In this document: positions 1-7,794 of the stretch, one piece after another | Position numbering within the stretch: the stretch's first letter is position 1 | How the letters are laid out: each line of letters starts with the position of its first letter | DNA from: a virus | Direction: 5' to 3' (one strand) | Virus record (IMG/VR): IMGVR_UViG_3300010885_008156 | Coordinates: 1-39,589 of that record | Length of the DNA stretch: 39,589 nucleotides | Made by a program: the position numbers and the translations under genes | The notes under the pieces: model-generated | What the model saw: only the letters and a program-made list of their open reading frames with translations | Database searches by the model: none | What the model was told of the DNA's origin: nothing

Positions 1-123
1 ATTCACGACGCAATGCGCGGCAACATCACCGGACAGGCGACCGCAACAGAGATCAGCGTGGCGGAAAGTTCATCTGGTATGCGGATGGCGCACATCAAGC
101 GGCAGTTTCAGGAGTGCGTCAAT
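1..123. repeat. Terminal direct repeat, left copy (contig closure overlap)
   Basis: These 123 bases are identical to 39467-39589. Both copies encode the same stretch of the portal protein in the same frame (an Ile-His-Asp-Ala-Met start, ending Glu-Cys-Val-Asn). The repeat lies inside a gene and has no terminase-site features, so it most likely marks the overlap of a circularly closed assembly and not a physical terminal redundancy. Confidence 0.95.
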
Positions 124-552
124 GAGGTGATGAAGAATGTCGCGTGGTATCTGTTCCATGATCGCAAGGTTGTCTTCCCGCTTGGGGAAGATGGCGCTGA
201 AATCATGGGCGAAGCAGAGCCGATCTTCAGCGCCAGCGCAATGGTCGGCGTGTTCGACGATCTCGACATCGACATCGAGGCCATGAGCATGGAGCGCGTG
301 AGCGACATCGTGCTTCAGAAGCGCTCGATGGAGATGCTTCAGATCATCGCGTCTCTTGCTGGTCAAGTGATCGCAGCGCCCCATGTGAAGTGGGACGAGG
401 TCATGTCCTTGGTCGGAGACTCGCTCAACATCCCAAACTTCGCCGATCTGATCGACAAGCAGAAGATCGCACAGATGCAGCAGGGTGCAGGACAAGCACC
501 ACCCGGTGGAGAGAATGCCCTCGCACAAATCCTCGCACGAAGCAAGGCTTGA
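1..552 (+). CDS. Portal protein, C-terminal part (continues from 38300-39589)
   Basis: This is the 3' part of the portal gene, whose start is at 38300 at the other end of the window. Joined across the circle the protein has 572 residues, within the usual range for podovirus portals. The portal dodecamer sits at one capsid vertex, docks the terminase during DNA packaging and carries the tail. The stretch here contains a TGQATATEIS-type segment followed by a long helix, as in the stem-to-wing region of podovirus portals, and ends in a Gln/Gly/Pro-rich tail. The first ATG in the window (position 13) is internal, not a start. Scaffold and capsid genes follow directly, which supports the assignment. 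Confidence 0.85.
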   Translation: MHDAMRGNITGQATATEISVAESSSGMRMAHIKRQFQECVNEVMKNVAWYLFHDRKVVFPLGEDGAEIMGEAEPIFSASAMVGVFDDLDIDIEAMSMERVSDIVLQKRSMEMLQIIASLAGQVIAAPHVKWDEVMSLVGDSLNIPNFADLIDKQKIAQMQQGAGQAPPGGENALAQILARSKA

Positions 553-557
553 ACTCA

Positions 558-854
558 ATGCCAAGTTACTCTTTTATCAACGAGTCCACGGGTGAGTCTG
601 TCGAACTCTGGTTCGCAATGAAAGACGCACCTTCGATTGGAGCAACCGTTGAAGTTGACGGGAAGCAACTGGTCCGCGTCGTGAACGACTATCAGGTCGA
701 TCCCGGAACGAACAGGTCGCAGTATCCATATGTCTCGCAGGCACTTCCTCGCAATCTCGATGGGTGCAAGACAGACAAGAATGGAAAGCCCGTCATCATG
801 TCAAAGCGCCATGAACGGAATGTAATGGCGCAGCACGGGTACGCAAAGGACTAG
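558..854 (+). CDS. Small conserved-looking phage protein, FmdB-like N-terminus
   Basis: A 98-residue protein between portal and scaffold. The ATG at 558 lies five bases after the portal stop. The opening MPSYSFINESTGESVELWF resembles small FmdB-type phage proteins that start MPxYxFxNxxTGE, but the paired cysteines of a real zinc ribbon are absent (one Cys only). The C-terminus is basic and contains MSKRHERN. The position suggests a head-assembly accessory role, which is inference. No enzymatic motif is visible. Confidence 0.7.
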   Translation: MPSYSFINESTGESVELWFAMKDAPSIGATVEVDGKQLVRVVNDYQVDPGTNRSQYPYVSQALPRNLDGCKTDKNGKPVIMSKRHERNVMAQHGYAKD

Positions 855-861
855 GACACCA

Positions 862-1773
862 ATGAGTGAACCCCAGACCAACGATGAAATCGCAGAGGTC
901 GAAGAGACCGACGCTGTCGCACCCGATGTCAAGGAAGACGCTCCGCGTGATGCGGATGACGATGTCCTTGATCGGCTTTTCGCGGACGATTCCGAAGAGG
1001 AATCCGTTCCTGCAAAGTCGGAGAAGCCCGTTCCTTCATCGAAGGAACGCGAGAAGGCCGTCGCGATTCTCAAGCGCGATGGGGTTCCTGACGAGATCCT
1101 CGCAACCGTTTCCGAAGACACCCTGAAGATGTGGGCCGACAAGGCTTCCAAGCGTCAGAAGGATGTCGATGGATTCGGGAAGAAGATGGCTGATCTTGAG
1201 AAGCAGTTGAATGGCAAGGCAAAGCCGGAGCCGCAGGACGATTCTTCCGATGAATCGGACGATGTCGAAGTCGATGTCGAACCCGAGTCTTCGGATACTG
1301 AATCAGACCAGCAGGAAGACCCGTTTGCTGAAGTCGAGGAACTGCTTGGCGCAGATGCGGCAAAGCCTCTAAAGGAGATGCGTGCCGAACTCGCCGAACT
1401 TCGCAAGCAGCAGTCTGCTGCTGCGGAGCAATCGTTGCTGATTCAGGTCGATGCCGCAGATTCCTATTTCCGTTCGCAATACGGTGAACGATCACCGGAA
1501 CGGGACGCTGTGATTGCGGAAATGAATCGACTTGGAACGGCTAATCCCGGAACCTACAAGACCGTCATGCACCTCGCCGAGGAGGCTTACACCAACCTTG
1601 CTGGCAAGAAGGTCGTGAAGTCCGACGCACGGAAGATCGGACAGCCAACCGCTGTTCGTGGCGTGTCGCGCAATGAGCGCCCACGCACTCCCGCTGATTC
1701 GGAAGACGCGATCCTCGATGCACTCATGGACGGAAAGTCTCGCGACGAAGCCATGCGGCTAATCAGAAAGTGA
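862..1773 (+). CDS. Capsid scaffolding protein
   Basis: A 303-residue, very acidic, helical protein directly upstream of the major capsid gene, the usual place of the scaffold. Residues 1-60 are rich in Asp and Glu. The middle (about 85-200) is a charged coiled-coil-like region with Asp/Ser-rich linkers, and the C-terminus ends in a helix with Lys/Arg that could contact capsid protein. AGGA lies just before the ATG at 862. Scaffolds are poorly conserved in sequence, so the call rests on composition, predicted coiled coil and gene order. In assembly it would template procapsid formation and then leave or be degraded. No protease motif is seen here. Confidence 0.8.
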   Translation: MSEPQTNDEIAEVEETDAVAPDVKEDAPRDADDDVLDRLFADDSEEESVPAKSEKPVPSSKEREKAVAILKRDGVPDEILATVSEDTLKMWADKASKRQKDVDGFGKKMADLEKQLNGKAKPEPQDDSSDESDDVEVDVEPESSDTESDQQEDPFAEVEELLGADAAKPLKEMRAELAELRKQQSAAAEQSLLIQVDAADSYFRSQYGERSPERDAVIAEMNRLGTANPGTYKTVMHLAEEAYTNLAGKKVVKSDARKIGQPTAVRGVSRNERPRTPADSEDAILDALMDGKSRDEAMRLIRK

Positions 1774-1780
1774 GTTAGTC

Positions 1781-3088
1781 ATGGGACAACCCATTCAGAC
1801 GTTCAATGACTTCATGGCATCTACTGGTCCTACCTACCTGACCAGCGCAGATGCAGTCATCAACGAAGCAGTCAAGAACACCTACGCCTTCTCGCGCCTC
1901 CTGAAGGACAAGACTTCGGAAGCAACCGTTCAGGGTGGTAATGAGATCCGTGACGTTGTCATGTTCAATGACAGCAGCACCTACGATCACTACCTCCCGA
2001 ACGACACTTTCAACTGGCGGAACGCACAGGTTCTGTCCACGATCAAGTGTCCGTGGCGCTTCAGCATCGACCATATGGCGTGGACGGACCACGAAGTCGA
2101 ACTGAACAGCGGCGAAGGCGCTGGTCGCGATTACGTCAAGAGCCAGTACAAGCGCCTCAAGCGCCAGAAGGAGCAGCGTCTGTGGACCAGCCTTCTGAAC
2201 GGCTTTGAGAATGACCTGTGGGCCAGCACGTTCGGCAACAGCAACAACATGGAGAACGGCGGCGGTTCGCTCCCGTACTCCCTGCCGTGCTTCATCACGG
2301 AAGTCCCGGACTTCAACAACGCCTACGGCGTTCGTGGTGGCGCTCCGCTTGGCTGGTCGAGCGTGATGAACCTTGGTCTCAATTCCACCGGAACGACTAC
2401 TACTGGCGAGAACCGTTGGACGAACCAGATTTCGTACTACAACGTGGCTTCTGACGGAAATACTGCCCGTACTGTCAAGACTGGTATTGACAACGTCAAG
2501 GACAACACCAGCACTTATCGCTATAGCGCCCCGACTGGCGGTCTCATTACCGCTTTCGACGAAATGTGGCTCAAGTGTTCTTTCACCCCGCCCAGCACGA
2601 AGCAGGAATACTTTGAACGGGCTGAACTGAACCGTCAGATGATCCTTGCTTCGCGCCTCGGCATCAACCAGTACAAGCGTTTCCTTCGCGCTGCGAACGA
2701 TACGCTGGTCAGTTATCAGGATGCTGCTTACGCCAATCCGACGTTTAGCGGCATTGAACTGATGTACTGCGCCAACCTTGATGATGCTGCGATTTTCCCC
2801 GGTGGCGTGACCCGTACGAACACTACGGGCGTTCTGTCGGGCAATGCAAGCACCACCACGGGTTACACCGAAGCGACTGCTACTGACGCTGGCGCTCGTT
2901 ACTACTGGGTCAACGGCAACTACCTGACCCCGATCTATCACTCGCGCCGCTACTTCAGCAAGCACGAAGTGATGAAGCACCCGAACCAGCCGTTCACCTA
3001 CGTTCAGGTGGTCGATTGCTGGTGGAACCTGTTCTGCAATTCCCGTCAGCGTCACGGCATCGTTGCCCCGCTGAACTACACGCCCTGA
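1781..3088 (+). CDS. Major capsid protein
   Basis: A 435-residue protein after the scaffold gene. The N-terminal region (MGQPIQTFNDFMAST) is followed by a segment with a SADAVINEAVKNTYAFSRLL pattern and then long mixed alpha/beta sequence, as in HK97-fold capsid proteins of environmental podoviruses. Asn, Thr, Tyr and Gly are abundant in the C-terminal half. Codon use is strongly biased to C-ending codons, as expected for the most highly expressed gene. A 12-bp GAAA-loop hairpin follows the stop. It would form the icosahedral shell. Fold membership is inferred from length, context and general pattern. Confidence 0.88.
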   Translation: MGQPIQTFNDFMASTGPTYLTSADAVINEAVKNTYAFSRLLKDKTSEATVQGGNEIRDVVMFNDSSTYDHYLPNDTFNWRNAQVLSTIKCPWRFSIDHMAWTDHEVELNSGEGAGRDYVKSQYKRLKRQKEQRLWTSLLNGFENDLWASTFGNSNNMENGGGSLPYSLPCFITEVPDFNNAYGVRGGAPLGWSSVMNLGLNSTGTTTTGENRWTNQISYYNVASDGNTARTVKTGIDNVKDNTSTYRYSAPTGGLITAFDEMWLKCSFTPPSTKQEYFERAELNRQMILASRLGINQYKRFLRAANDTLVSYQDAAYANPTFSGIELMYCANLDDAAIFPGGVTRTNTTGVLSGNASTTTGYTEATATDAGARYYWVNGNYLTPIYHSRRYFSKHEVMKHPNQPFTYVQVVDCWWNLFCNSRQRHGIVAPLNYTP

Positions 3089-3093
3089 TTGAG

Positions 3094-3121
3094 TTGGTGG
3101 CCGGGGAAACCCGGCCACCAA
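3094..3121 (+). terminator. 12-bp stem, GAAA tetraloop hairpin after the capsid gene
   Basis: Perfect inverted repeat TTGGTGGCCGGG / CCCGGCCACCAA with a GAAA (GNRA) loop at 3106-3109, starting five bases after the capsid stop. No T-tract follows, so it may be a partial terminator, an RNase-processing or a 3'-end-stabilising structure for the capsid mRNA. Confidence 0.75.
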
Positions 3122-3146
3122 TCTCCCCAAAGAAAGGAATCAACAC

Positions 3147-3686
3147 ATGATTCTCTCTCCTACTTTCGGACCCGTTGGCATTCAGCCTTGTGGTGCTGTC
3201 GCGTCGATGATCAACAAGCACAGCGCGGCTGTTGCAATTGGTGATGTCGTTATCACTTCGTTCAACCATACCAACGCTGTGTATCCTCCGGCTTCTTCGG
3301 ATCCGCAGAGCATCACCAATCTCCGACTTTCGCCGTTTGCGTGCATCAAGTTGGCAGAAGGTGACGTTGCTACGTCGAACTGCGGTTACATCGGCGCTGT
3401 TGTCGGTCTCGGAAGTGCCGCTGGTGCTTCTGGTACTGAAGTTCTTGTTCAGTTTGGTGGCGTTGTCAAGGCAAATGTGAAGTGTGATACGGCTGACACG
3501 CTTGCTCTTGGCGGCAAACTGTTCTTGAGCGATACCGCTGGCCGACTCGGTACTGCGACCGATTCTGCCAATCCTGATACCACCGTTGCAGTCGCGCTCA
3601 ATTCTGTTACGGCAAACACCAGCGCGATCATTGATGTGCTGCTGTTCAACGGACCGATTGACGGTACTGCCACGGCTCTGTCCTGA
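3147..3686 (+). CDS. Head decoration / DUF2190-like capsid-associated protein
   Basis: A 179-residue protein dominated by Gly, Ala, Val, Thr and Ser in short beta-strand-like runs, with no charged helices. It follows the capsid gene and is bracketed by two strong hairpins, which suggests its dosage is set separately. AAAGGAA stands before the ATG at 3147. Small beta-rich proteins in this position commonly bind the outside of the capsid as decoration or cement proteins, and the GD-V---T---A---G layout resembles that class. Assignment is by composition and place. A minor head or tail protein is possible. Confidence 0.6.
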   Translation: MILSPTFGPVGIQPCGAVASMINKHSAAVAIGDVVITSFNHTNAVYPPASSDPQSITNLRLSPFACIKLAEGDVATSNCGYIGAVVGLGSAAGASGTEVLVQFGGVVKANVKCDTADTLALGGKLFLSDTAGRLGTATDSANPDTTVAVALNSVTANTSAIIDVLLFNGPIDGTATALS

Positions 3687-3703
3687 TCTGAAACAACCAT
3701 TCA

Positions 3704-3731
3704 CCGCTTGGGGGGGAAACCCCCCAAGCGG
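3704..3731 (+). terminator. 12-bp stem, GAAA tetraloop hairpin before the adaptor gene
   Basis: Inverted repeat CCGCTTGGGGGG / CCCCCCAAGCGG with loop GAAA (3716-3719). It has the same stem length and loop as the hairpin at 3094-3121 but different stem sequence. It ends six bases before the ATG at 3738, so it fills the space where a ribosome-binding site would be. It could reduce both read-through and translation of the next gene. Confidence 0.75.
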
Positions 3732-3737
3732 ATTTCC

Positions 3738-4478
3738 ATGCCAACTTTCGCTGAAGCAAAGAATCATGCTGTCCTTGCCGTCGGCGGATATCCGTCGCTG
3801 GCTCCCGGACAGACACGCAATCAGCGCCTCGCCGAGATCGTGAATCAGGCAGGGCAATATCTGTTCTCTCGTCCGTGGCGATTCCGTGAGAGAACGGGCA
3901 AGGTTCTTGCAATGACGGCTAATCAGTCGTACATCGATTTGCCAAGCGATGTCGAGGAGATCCTTTCGATCATCTCCTTGCAGACTCTTGGATATCTGAT
4001 CGAGATGGTCACTCCTGACCACATGGAACAGTTGCGCCGTCTGGGCATCACCATGACTGGACCCGGCATCACCCACGCCGTGTTCACTCGATCAGCGCCG
4101 AATGATGGAAGTTCTCTCCCCGCTGTTCGTCTGGATGTATTTCCAACTCCCACCGCGAACGTGACTGAAGCCATCGCAATTCGGTATCGAGCCAAGTGGG
4201 TGGTGATTGCTGACAGCGCTGCCGATTCTTGGGAAATTCAGATTCCCAAGTATTGCGATGCCTTGTTCATCGCATATTGCCGAGCATTCGCGCAGGCGTA
4301 TGAAGACGAAGGACTGACTGGTCGTCTTCAGGAAATTGATGCTGGTCCGATTCTTTCGACTGCCAGCACCAAGGATGGGCTGCTCCAGCGTGATCTTGGT
4401 CGCATGAGACCGTCGCGTTCTCCAACTTCCGTCAATTGGACACGGCCTGACTATGGCTACGTCCAGAATCCGAACTGA
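3738..4478 (+). CDS. Head-tail adaptor (tail tube protein A-like)
   Basis: A 246-residue protein. The N-terminal part has the pattern of podovirus adaptor proteins: a helix with LAEIVNQAGQYLFSRPWRFR, then a strand segment with ANQSYIDLPSDVEEILSI. T7 gp4/gp11-type connectors share this 'W-F/R ... Q-Y-LP-D' layout. It would bind the portal and start the tail. The ATG at 3738 is chosen because the conserved MPTFAEAKNHA start is there. An upstream TTG would put the hairpin into the protein. No Shine-Dalgarno is seen between the hairpin and the start, which is unusual here. Confidence 0.72.
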   Translation: MPTFAEAKNHAVLAVGGYPSLAPGQTRNQRLAEIVNQAGQYLFSRPWRFRERTGKVLAMTANQSYIDLPSDVEEILSIISLQTLGYLIEMVTPDHMEQLRRLGITMTGPGITHAVFTRSAPNDGSSLPAVRLDVFPTPTANVTEAIAIRYRAKWVVIADSAADSWEIQIPKYCDALFIAYCRAFAQAYEDEGLTGRLQEIDAGPILSTASTKDGLLQRDLGRMRPSRSPTSVNWTRPDYGYVQNPN

Positions 4479-4480
4479 CC

Positions 4481-5275
4481 ATGAACTACAAGGGACAGTA
4501 TTCAGATCAACTCATGTACGTCGTAGGAGACGTTGTCACCATTGGTGGCAGTTCTTATGCGTGCAGGAAGATGACCAGCGGAGAATTTCCCACAGCCTCT
4601 TCGTCATGGACCATGATTGCTGCTGGAGGCGCAACTGGCGCAACTGGCGCTGATGGCCGTCCGGGCAAGGATGGCGAAAATGGCGTTGGCATCCCAGACA
4701 ATGGCGAGGAAGGGGAGATTCTTGTCAAACTCGGGTCTTCTCCATACGAATGCCGCTGGTCTCGCATCAATGCGGCAACGATTGGGGCTGCGAATCGGGC
4801 GCATCTGCACGCCATGTACGACGTTTCTGGACTGGAATCAGCCCTGAACCAGAAGGCAGAATCGTCTCATCAGCACGGGATTGCCGATATCGACACGCTG
4901 AAGCAGCAACTCGATTCCAAGGCAATGATGCAGCACCAGCATCTTGCATCGGACATCGTTTCTGGAACGATTGATGTTGATCAAGTCATCGCTGACTCGG
5001 TGAATGTCGGATCTGTCATCATTTCCGATCAGTCAATCAGCGGATCGGCTCGGATGTCGATCAGTCTGGACGGTGTTGATCGAGTGAGCATGGTCAACGA
5101 CGAGGTTCATATCTCCGGAAATGCCATCATCTCCAGACTTACGGTTACTAGTGGTGCAGACATCAAGTCATCGTCGCAAACTGGTAAGCGTGGCGACATC
5201 GTGATTGGATCCGACTACATCTTCGTGTGTGTTTCCGACAACAAGTGGAAGCGGACTCCGCTTCAGGAGTGGTAA
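4481..5275 (+). CDS. Tail-fibre-like protein with carbohydrate-binding-like and collagen-like segments
   Basis: A 264-residue protein beginning two bases after the adaptor gene. Residues 3-48 (YKGQYSDQLMYVVGDVV...W) look like a small CBM5/12-type chitin-binding fold with spaced aromatic residues. Residues 49-68 form short Gly-X-Y repeats (GATGATGADGRPGKDGENG), typical of trimeric phage fibres. The rest is beta-rich with Asn/Ser/Asp-containing turns and ends in a short domain with Trp and basic residues. It probably belongs to the tail fibre or tail appendage and may touch the cell surface. Domain naming is by motif only. Confidence 0.65.
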   Translation: MNYKGQYSDQLMYVVGDVVTIGGSSYACRKMTSGEFPTASSSWTMIAAGGATGATGADGRPGKDGENGVGIPDNGEEGEILVKLGSSPYECRWSRINAATIGAANRAHLHAMYDVSGLESALNQKAESSHQHGIADIDTLKQQLDSKAMMQHQHLASDIVSGTIDVDQVIADSVNVGSVIISDQSISGSARMSISLDGVDRVSMVNDEVHISGNAIISRLTVTSGADIKSSSQTGKRGDIVIGSDYIFVCVSDNKWKRTPLQEW

Positions 5276-5279
5276 TCGA

Positions 5280-5858
5280 GTGGCACAGCAGGACTTTTAC
5301 GGAACGGCGCATTCTCTGACGCAACAGAAGACGCTGATTCGCGATCTTCAGGTTGCTGCTGGTACTCACGCGACCATTTCCACCAGCAATACCGCTCGCG
5401 TCCCGACTACCACCGCCCCGACTACCACCGGAAGCCAAATTGTGTGGCAGACCGAGGGCATGACGCTGATGAAGGTCATCCCATTTCAGACCGTTTCAAC
5501 GGGCGGGAATCTCTATACCGGGCTATCAGCACGCATGGTTGGATGGAACATAGTTGCGGAAGGTAATACCCGCCTGTATGTGCCGCATCTGATTGCTGAT
5601 TTCACCATCACTCCATCTGCTGCTGCAACATTCTCGCTGACCACTCCGTCTACGGCAGCAACAAGTTTTACGCAGACACAGGCGCTCGGGGTGAATTACG
5701 GTGATGCAAAGGTATTCAACGCTGACTCGACTTCCGGTCTTGAGACTCCAGCATTTGCGCTTGTTGACACCGTCGGATGCGCTCTCATAAGCCTGATTTT
5801 CCGATCAGCAACAGCGTCTGGAACCAATTACGCAAACGCTTTCTGGTCTTCCCTGTGA
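5280..5858 (+). CDS. Tail-associated structural protein, function unknown
   Basis: A 192-residue protein. GTG at 5280 is taken as the start because GGAG lies about ten bases upstream and the reading frame then avoids a long overlap with the preceding gene. It is Thr-, Ser- and Ala-rich with a beta-like profile (PTTTAPTTTGSQIVW near residue 40) and few charges. Its place between two fibre-like genes suggests a tail or fibre component. I do not recognise a family. Confidence 0.6.
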   Translation: MAQQDFYGTAHSLTQQKTLIRDLQVAAGTHATISTSNTARVPTTTAPTTTGSQIVWQTEGMTLMKVIPFQTVSTGGNLYTGLSARMVGWNIVAEGNTRLYVPHLIADFTITPSAAATFSLTTPSTAATSFTQTQALGVNYGDAKVFNADSTSGLETPAFALVDTVGCALISLIFRSATASGTNYANAFWSSL

Positions 5859-5859
5859 T

Positions 5860-7080
5860 ATGAGAACTCGCGACAGAGTTTCAAAGTCGGCATCATTCGC
5901 TCCATATCGGGAGCGGATGGGATTGCTTTCGACTATTGAAACTCCTGTTGCAGATTTCAACGCCGCCGACGGAACCCTTGGCGGATGGTCGTATTCGCGA
6001 ACCGCGCCGACTGGAACCAGCGTTGTTGACGGCTACTACGTCAACTCCGCTGGGTTGCTCTCAATCGCTGGACGAACGACTCCTCGATTTGAGTATGACA
6101 TTTCGACCAAGGCGCTTCTTGGTATGCCGATGTACCCGGCAGTTACGAATCGTGCATTCCAATCAACTTCATTTGGAACTAGCGGACAGACATACAACTG
6201 GGCAAGGACGAATTGCAACATCGCAACTGGCATTGCCGATCCCGCTGGTGGAACGAATGCGATAACTATCAGCACATCATCAGGACAGACAAACGGCACA
6301 TTCTCTCAATCAAGGGGATACACAGCGGCTGCTGCGAAGTTCTTTTCTGTATGGGTAAAGGGTGATGCAAATACACAGACCATTGAGTTGAGCGTCACCG
6401 GAACATTCACAACCGTGACTGTTCAGCAGTATTGGACTCGCGTGTGGGTCAAAGGAATTGCTGGCGCTGCAAACCCTTCAATTCGATTGGTTGAGGCAAA
6501 CAATTCAGTAACGGTATTTGGCCCATCTGTTGATACGTCAACTACCACTACAGATCTTTATCCCGCACAACTTGCACTTGCAAATGATGAAGCGGTGACG
6601 CAGGCTGATCAATTGGTGGCTCGATCAATAAATGTGAAACAGGGATTCACAATTGCTGTTGATCTGAATATGTCGTTTCAGAACAACACTATTGATCGGT
6701 CGATTTTCAATTTCAACACAGCGCAATTTGCTTTTACTCCATCTGTCAGTCTTCAAATTTTGCGAACTACTCCTACAAATCAATCGGTAGTGACAATCAC
6801 GACCTCTGATGGAGAAGAGTTCTATCCAAGCAGCACCTACGTTGATCTTCCAACATCAAGATGCAAGTTTGCAATGTCTATTGGTTTGGATGCTGATGGA
6901 ATTGGCAATTCAACATTCTGGCTCAATGGAACTACTGGTGTTGTAGATGGGTCAGGCGTTTATTACAACGAAATGTCACTCTCTCCAACGGTGACATCGT
7001 CTCGTTGCTTCTATATCAACAGGCTGACACTTTGGCCGAAGGTTCTTCCCTCAATCGTCTTGAGGAATCTAACTAGGTAG
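5860..7080 (+). CDS. Lectin-like tail protein (ConA/galactose-binding-like)
   Basis: A 406-residue beta-rich protein. Residues about 85-210 have the layout of a carbohydrate-binding module (NWARTNCNIA, then FFSVWVKGD). The C-terminal half, with FWLNGTTG and an ending LTLWPKVLPSIVLRNL, resembles phage ConA/LamG-like lectin domains. The 3' two thirds of the gene is visibly richer in A and T (aat, aca, att codons) than the capsid gene, as often found for exchanged host-range modules. It probably recognises surface glycans. It sits directly before the lysis cassette. Confidence 0.65.
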   Translation: MRTRDRVSKSASFAPYRERMGLLSTIETPVADFNAADGTLGGWSYSRTAPTGTSVVDGYYVNSAGLLSIAGRTTPRFEYDISTKALLGMPMYPAVTNRAFQSTSFGTSGQTYNWARTNCNIATGIADPAGGTNAITISTSSGQTNGTFSQSRGYTAAAAKFFSVWVKGDANTQTIELSVTGTFTTVTVQQYWTRVWVKGIAGAANPSIRLVEANNSVTVFGPSVDTSTTTTDLYPAQLALANDEAVTQADQLVARSINVKQGFTIAVDLNMSFQNNTIDRSIFNFNTAQFAFTPSVSLQILRTTPTNQSVVTITTSDGEEFYPSSTYVDLPTSRCKFAMSIGLDADGIGNSTFWLNGTTGVVDGSGVYYNEMSLSPTVTSSRCFYINRLTLWPKVLPSIVLRNLTR

Positions 7081-7084
7081 TTCA

Positions 7085-7291
7085 ATGACAATTGAAAACA
7101 CGAACATCAAGGTCAGCCTGTCTACTGCCAACTGGATTGGCATCGCGGCCATTGCGTTGACCCTGCTCGGGATGCTTATTCCCGCATACATCAATCACGA
7201 CCGTCTGCTCATGCAAGTCGTGACGAATCAAGAGAGCATGAGCAAGCGTCTCGACAAGATCGAGGCCAAACTTGAAAGGACTGACCGATGA
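7085..7291 (+). CDS. Small membrane protein, holin-like, with cytoplasmic coiled coil
   Basis: A 68-residue protein with one hydrophobic segment (about residues 17-35, WIGIAAIALTLLGMLIPAY) followed by a charged heptad-like helix (SMSKRLDKIEAKLERTDR). Its stop overlaps the start of the next membrane protein by four bases (ATGA). Size, topology and pairing fit a phage holin or antiholin, or an inner-membrane lysis accessory protein. There is no sequence signature that decides between them. Confidence 0.6.
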   Translation: MTIENTNIKVSLSTANWIGIAAIALTLLGMLIPAYINHDRLLMQVVTNQESMSKRLDKIEAKLERTDR

Positions 7292-7485
7292 GCGATCTGC
7301 TGAAGAATTCGTCTTGGAAGACCACGGGTGCTGGCATTGCCGCCATTCTGGTGGCTGTCGGCGCTTGCCTGACCGCCCTGACTGACAACAACCCGGTGAC
7401 CGTTCCGGATTGGGGTTCCCTTGCCGCTGCCGTGCTGGCTGGCGTGGGCCTGATCTTCGCCAAGGACAACAAGAAGTCGGAATGA
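7288..7485 (+). CDS. Putative holin (two membrane segments)
   Basis: A 65-residue protein with two hydrophobic stretches (about 13-31, AGIAAILVAVGACLTAL, and 43-58, LAAAVLAGVGLIFA) separated by a short loop NNPVTVPDW, and a charged C-terminal tail KDNKKSE. This hairpin topology is the usual form of small class II holins, which open the inner membrane at the end of infection. It is translationally coupled to the upstream membrane protein. No endolysin follows, which is odd for a lysis cassette. Confidence 0.7.
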   Translation: MSDLLKNSSWKTTGAGIAAILVAVGACLTALTDNNPVTVPDWGSLAAAVLAGVGLIFAKDNKKSE

Positions 7486-7709
7486 TCTATGACTTTGTCC
7501 GAGCAATCGTCATGTCCCTGTTGCAATGGTTGCAGGGGATCGCTGCGGGACGAGGTCAAGGTGCAGATGCTCCTTCTGATCGCCGTCTTCTTGGCCGTGC
7601 TGGCGCTCGTATTCACGACTGGCTGCACAAGGACGGTGCTGGTAAGCGAGTCCAGCCCGATCAGGATGGGGCCGGAAGTGCGCGGGAAGATCTACACCAA
7701 GACCGCTGA
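7482..7709 (+). CDS. Possible 75-residue overlapping ORF (spanin-like layout, uncertain)
   Basis: The start ATG at 7482 overlaps the holin stop (ATGA). The first 22 residues (IYDFVRAIVMSLLQWLQGI) are moderately hydrophobic. The rest is Arg/Asp/Gly-rich. It overlaps the lipoprotein gene at 7567 out of frame, which recalls nested Rz/Rz1 spanin genes, but it lacks a long periplasmic coiled coil and its C-terminal half could simply be a shadow of the lipoprotein frame. It would explain what 7486-7566 encodes. Confidence 0.3.
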   Translation: MIYDFVRAIVMSLLQWLQGIAAGRGQGADAPSDRRLLGRAGARIHDWLHKDGAGKRVQPDQDGAGSAREDLHQDR

Positions 7710-7794
7710 TGGCTGGCAGTTGGGAGACAATGAGGTCAAGATTCCAGAGGGCTGGTACTGCGTGCCGCCGTCGTTCGTAGAGGAGCATAAGTAA
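7567..7794 (+). CDS. Small lipoprotein of the lysis region
   Basis: A 75-residue protein with a signal peptide MLLLIAVFLAVLALVFTTGC. The Cys at residue 20 sits in a lipobox, so it should be lipidated. The mature part ends with KIPEGWYCVPPSFVEE, a pattern seen in small phage lipoproteins beside holins. The ATG at 7567 has AAGG five bases upstream and GAGG further up. An in-frame ATG at 7489 would add 26 odd, Cys-rich residues and is less likely. It may serve as an outer-membrane spanin-like part of lysis. That role is inference. Confidence 0.65.
   Translation: MLLLIAVFLAVLALVFTTGCTRTVLVSESSPIRMGPEVRGKIYTKTADGWQLGDNEVKIPEGWYCVPPSFVEEHK

Noticed and set aside
1775-3130. 451-codon open frame opposite the capsid gene
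   Set aside because: Exact antisense shadow of a strongly codon-biased gene, no protein-like motif.
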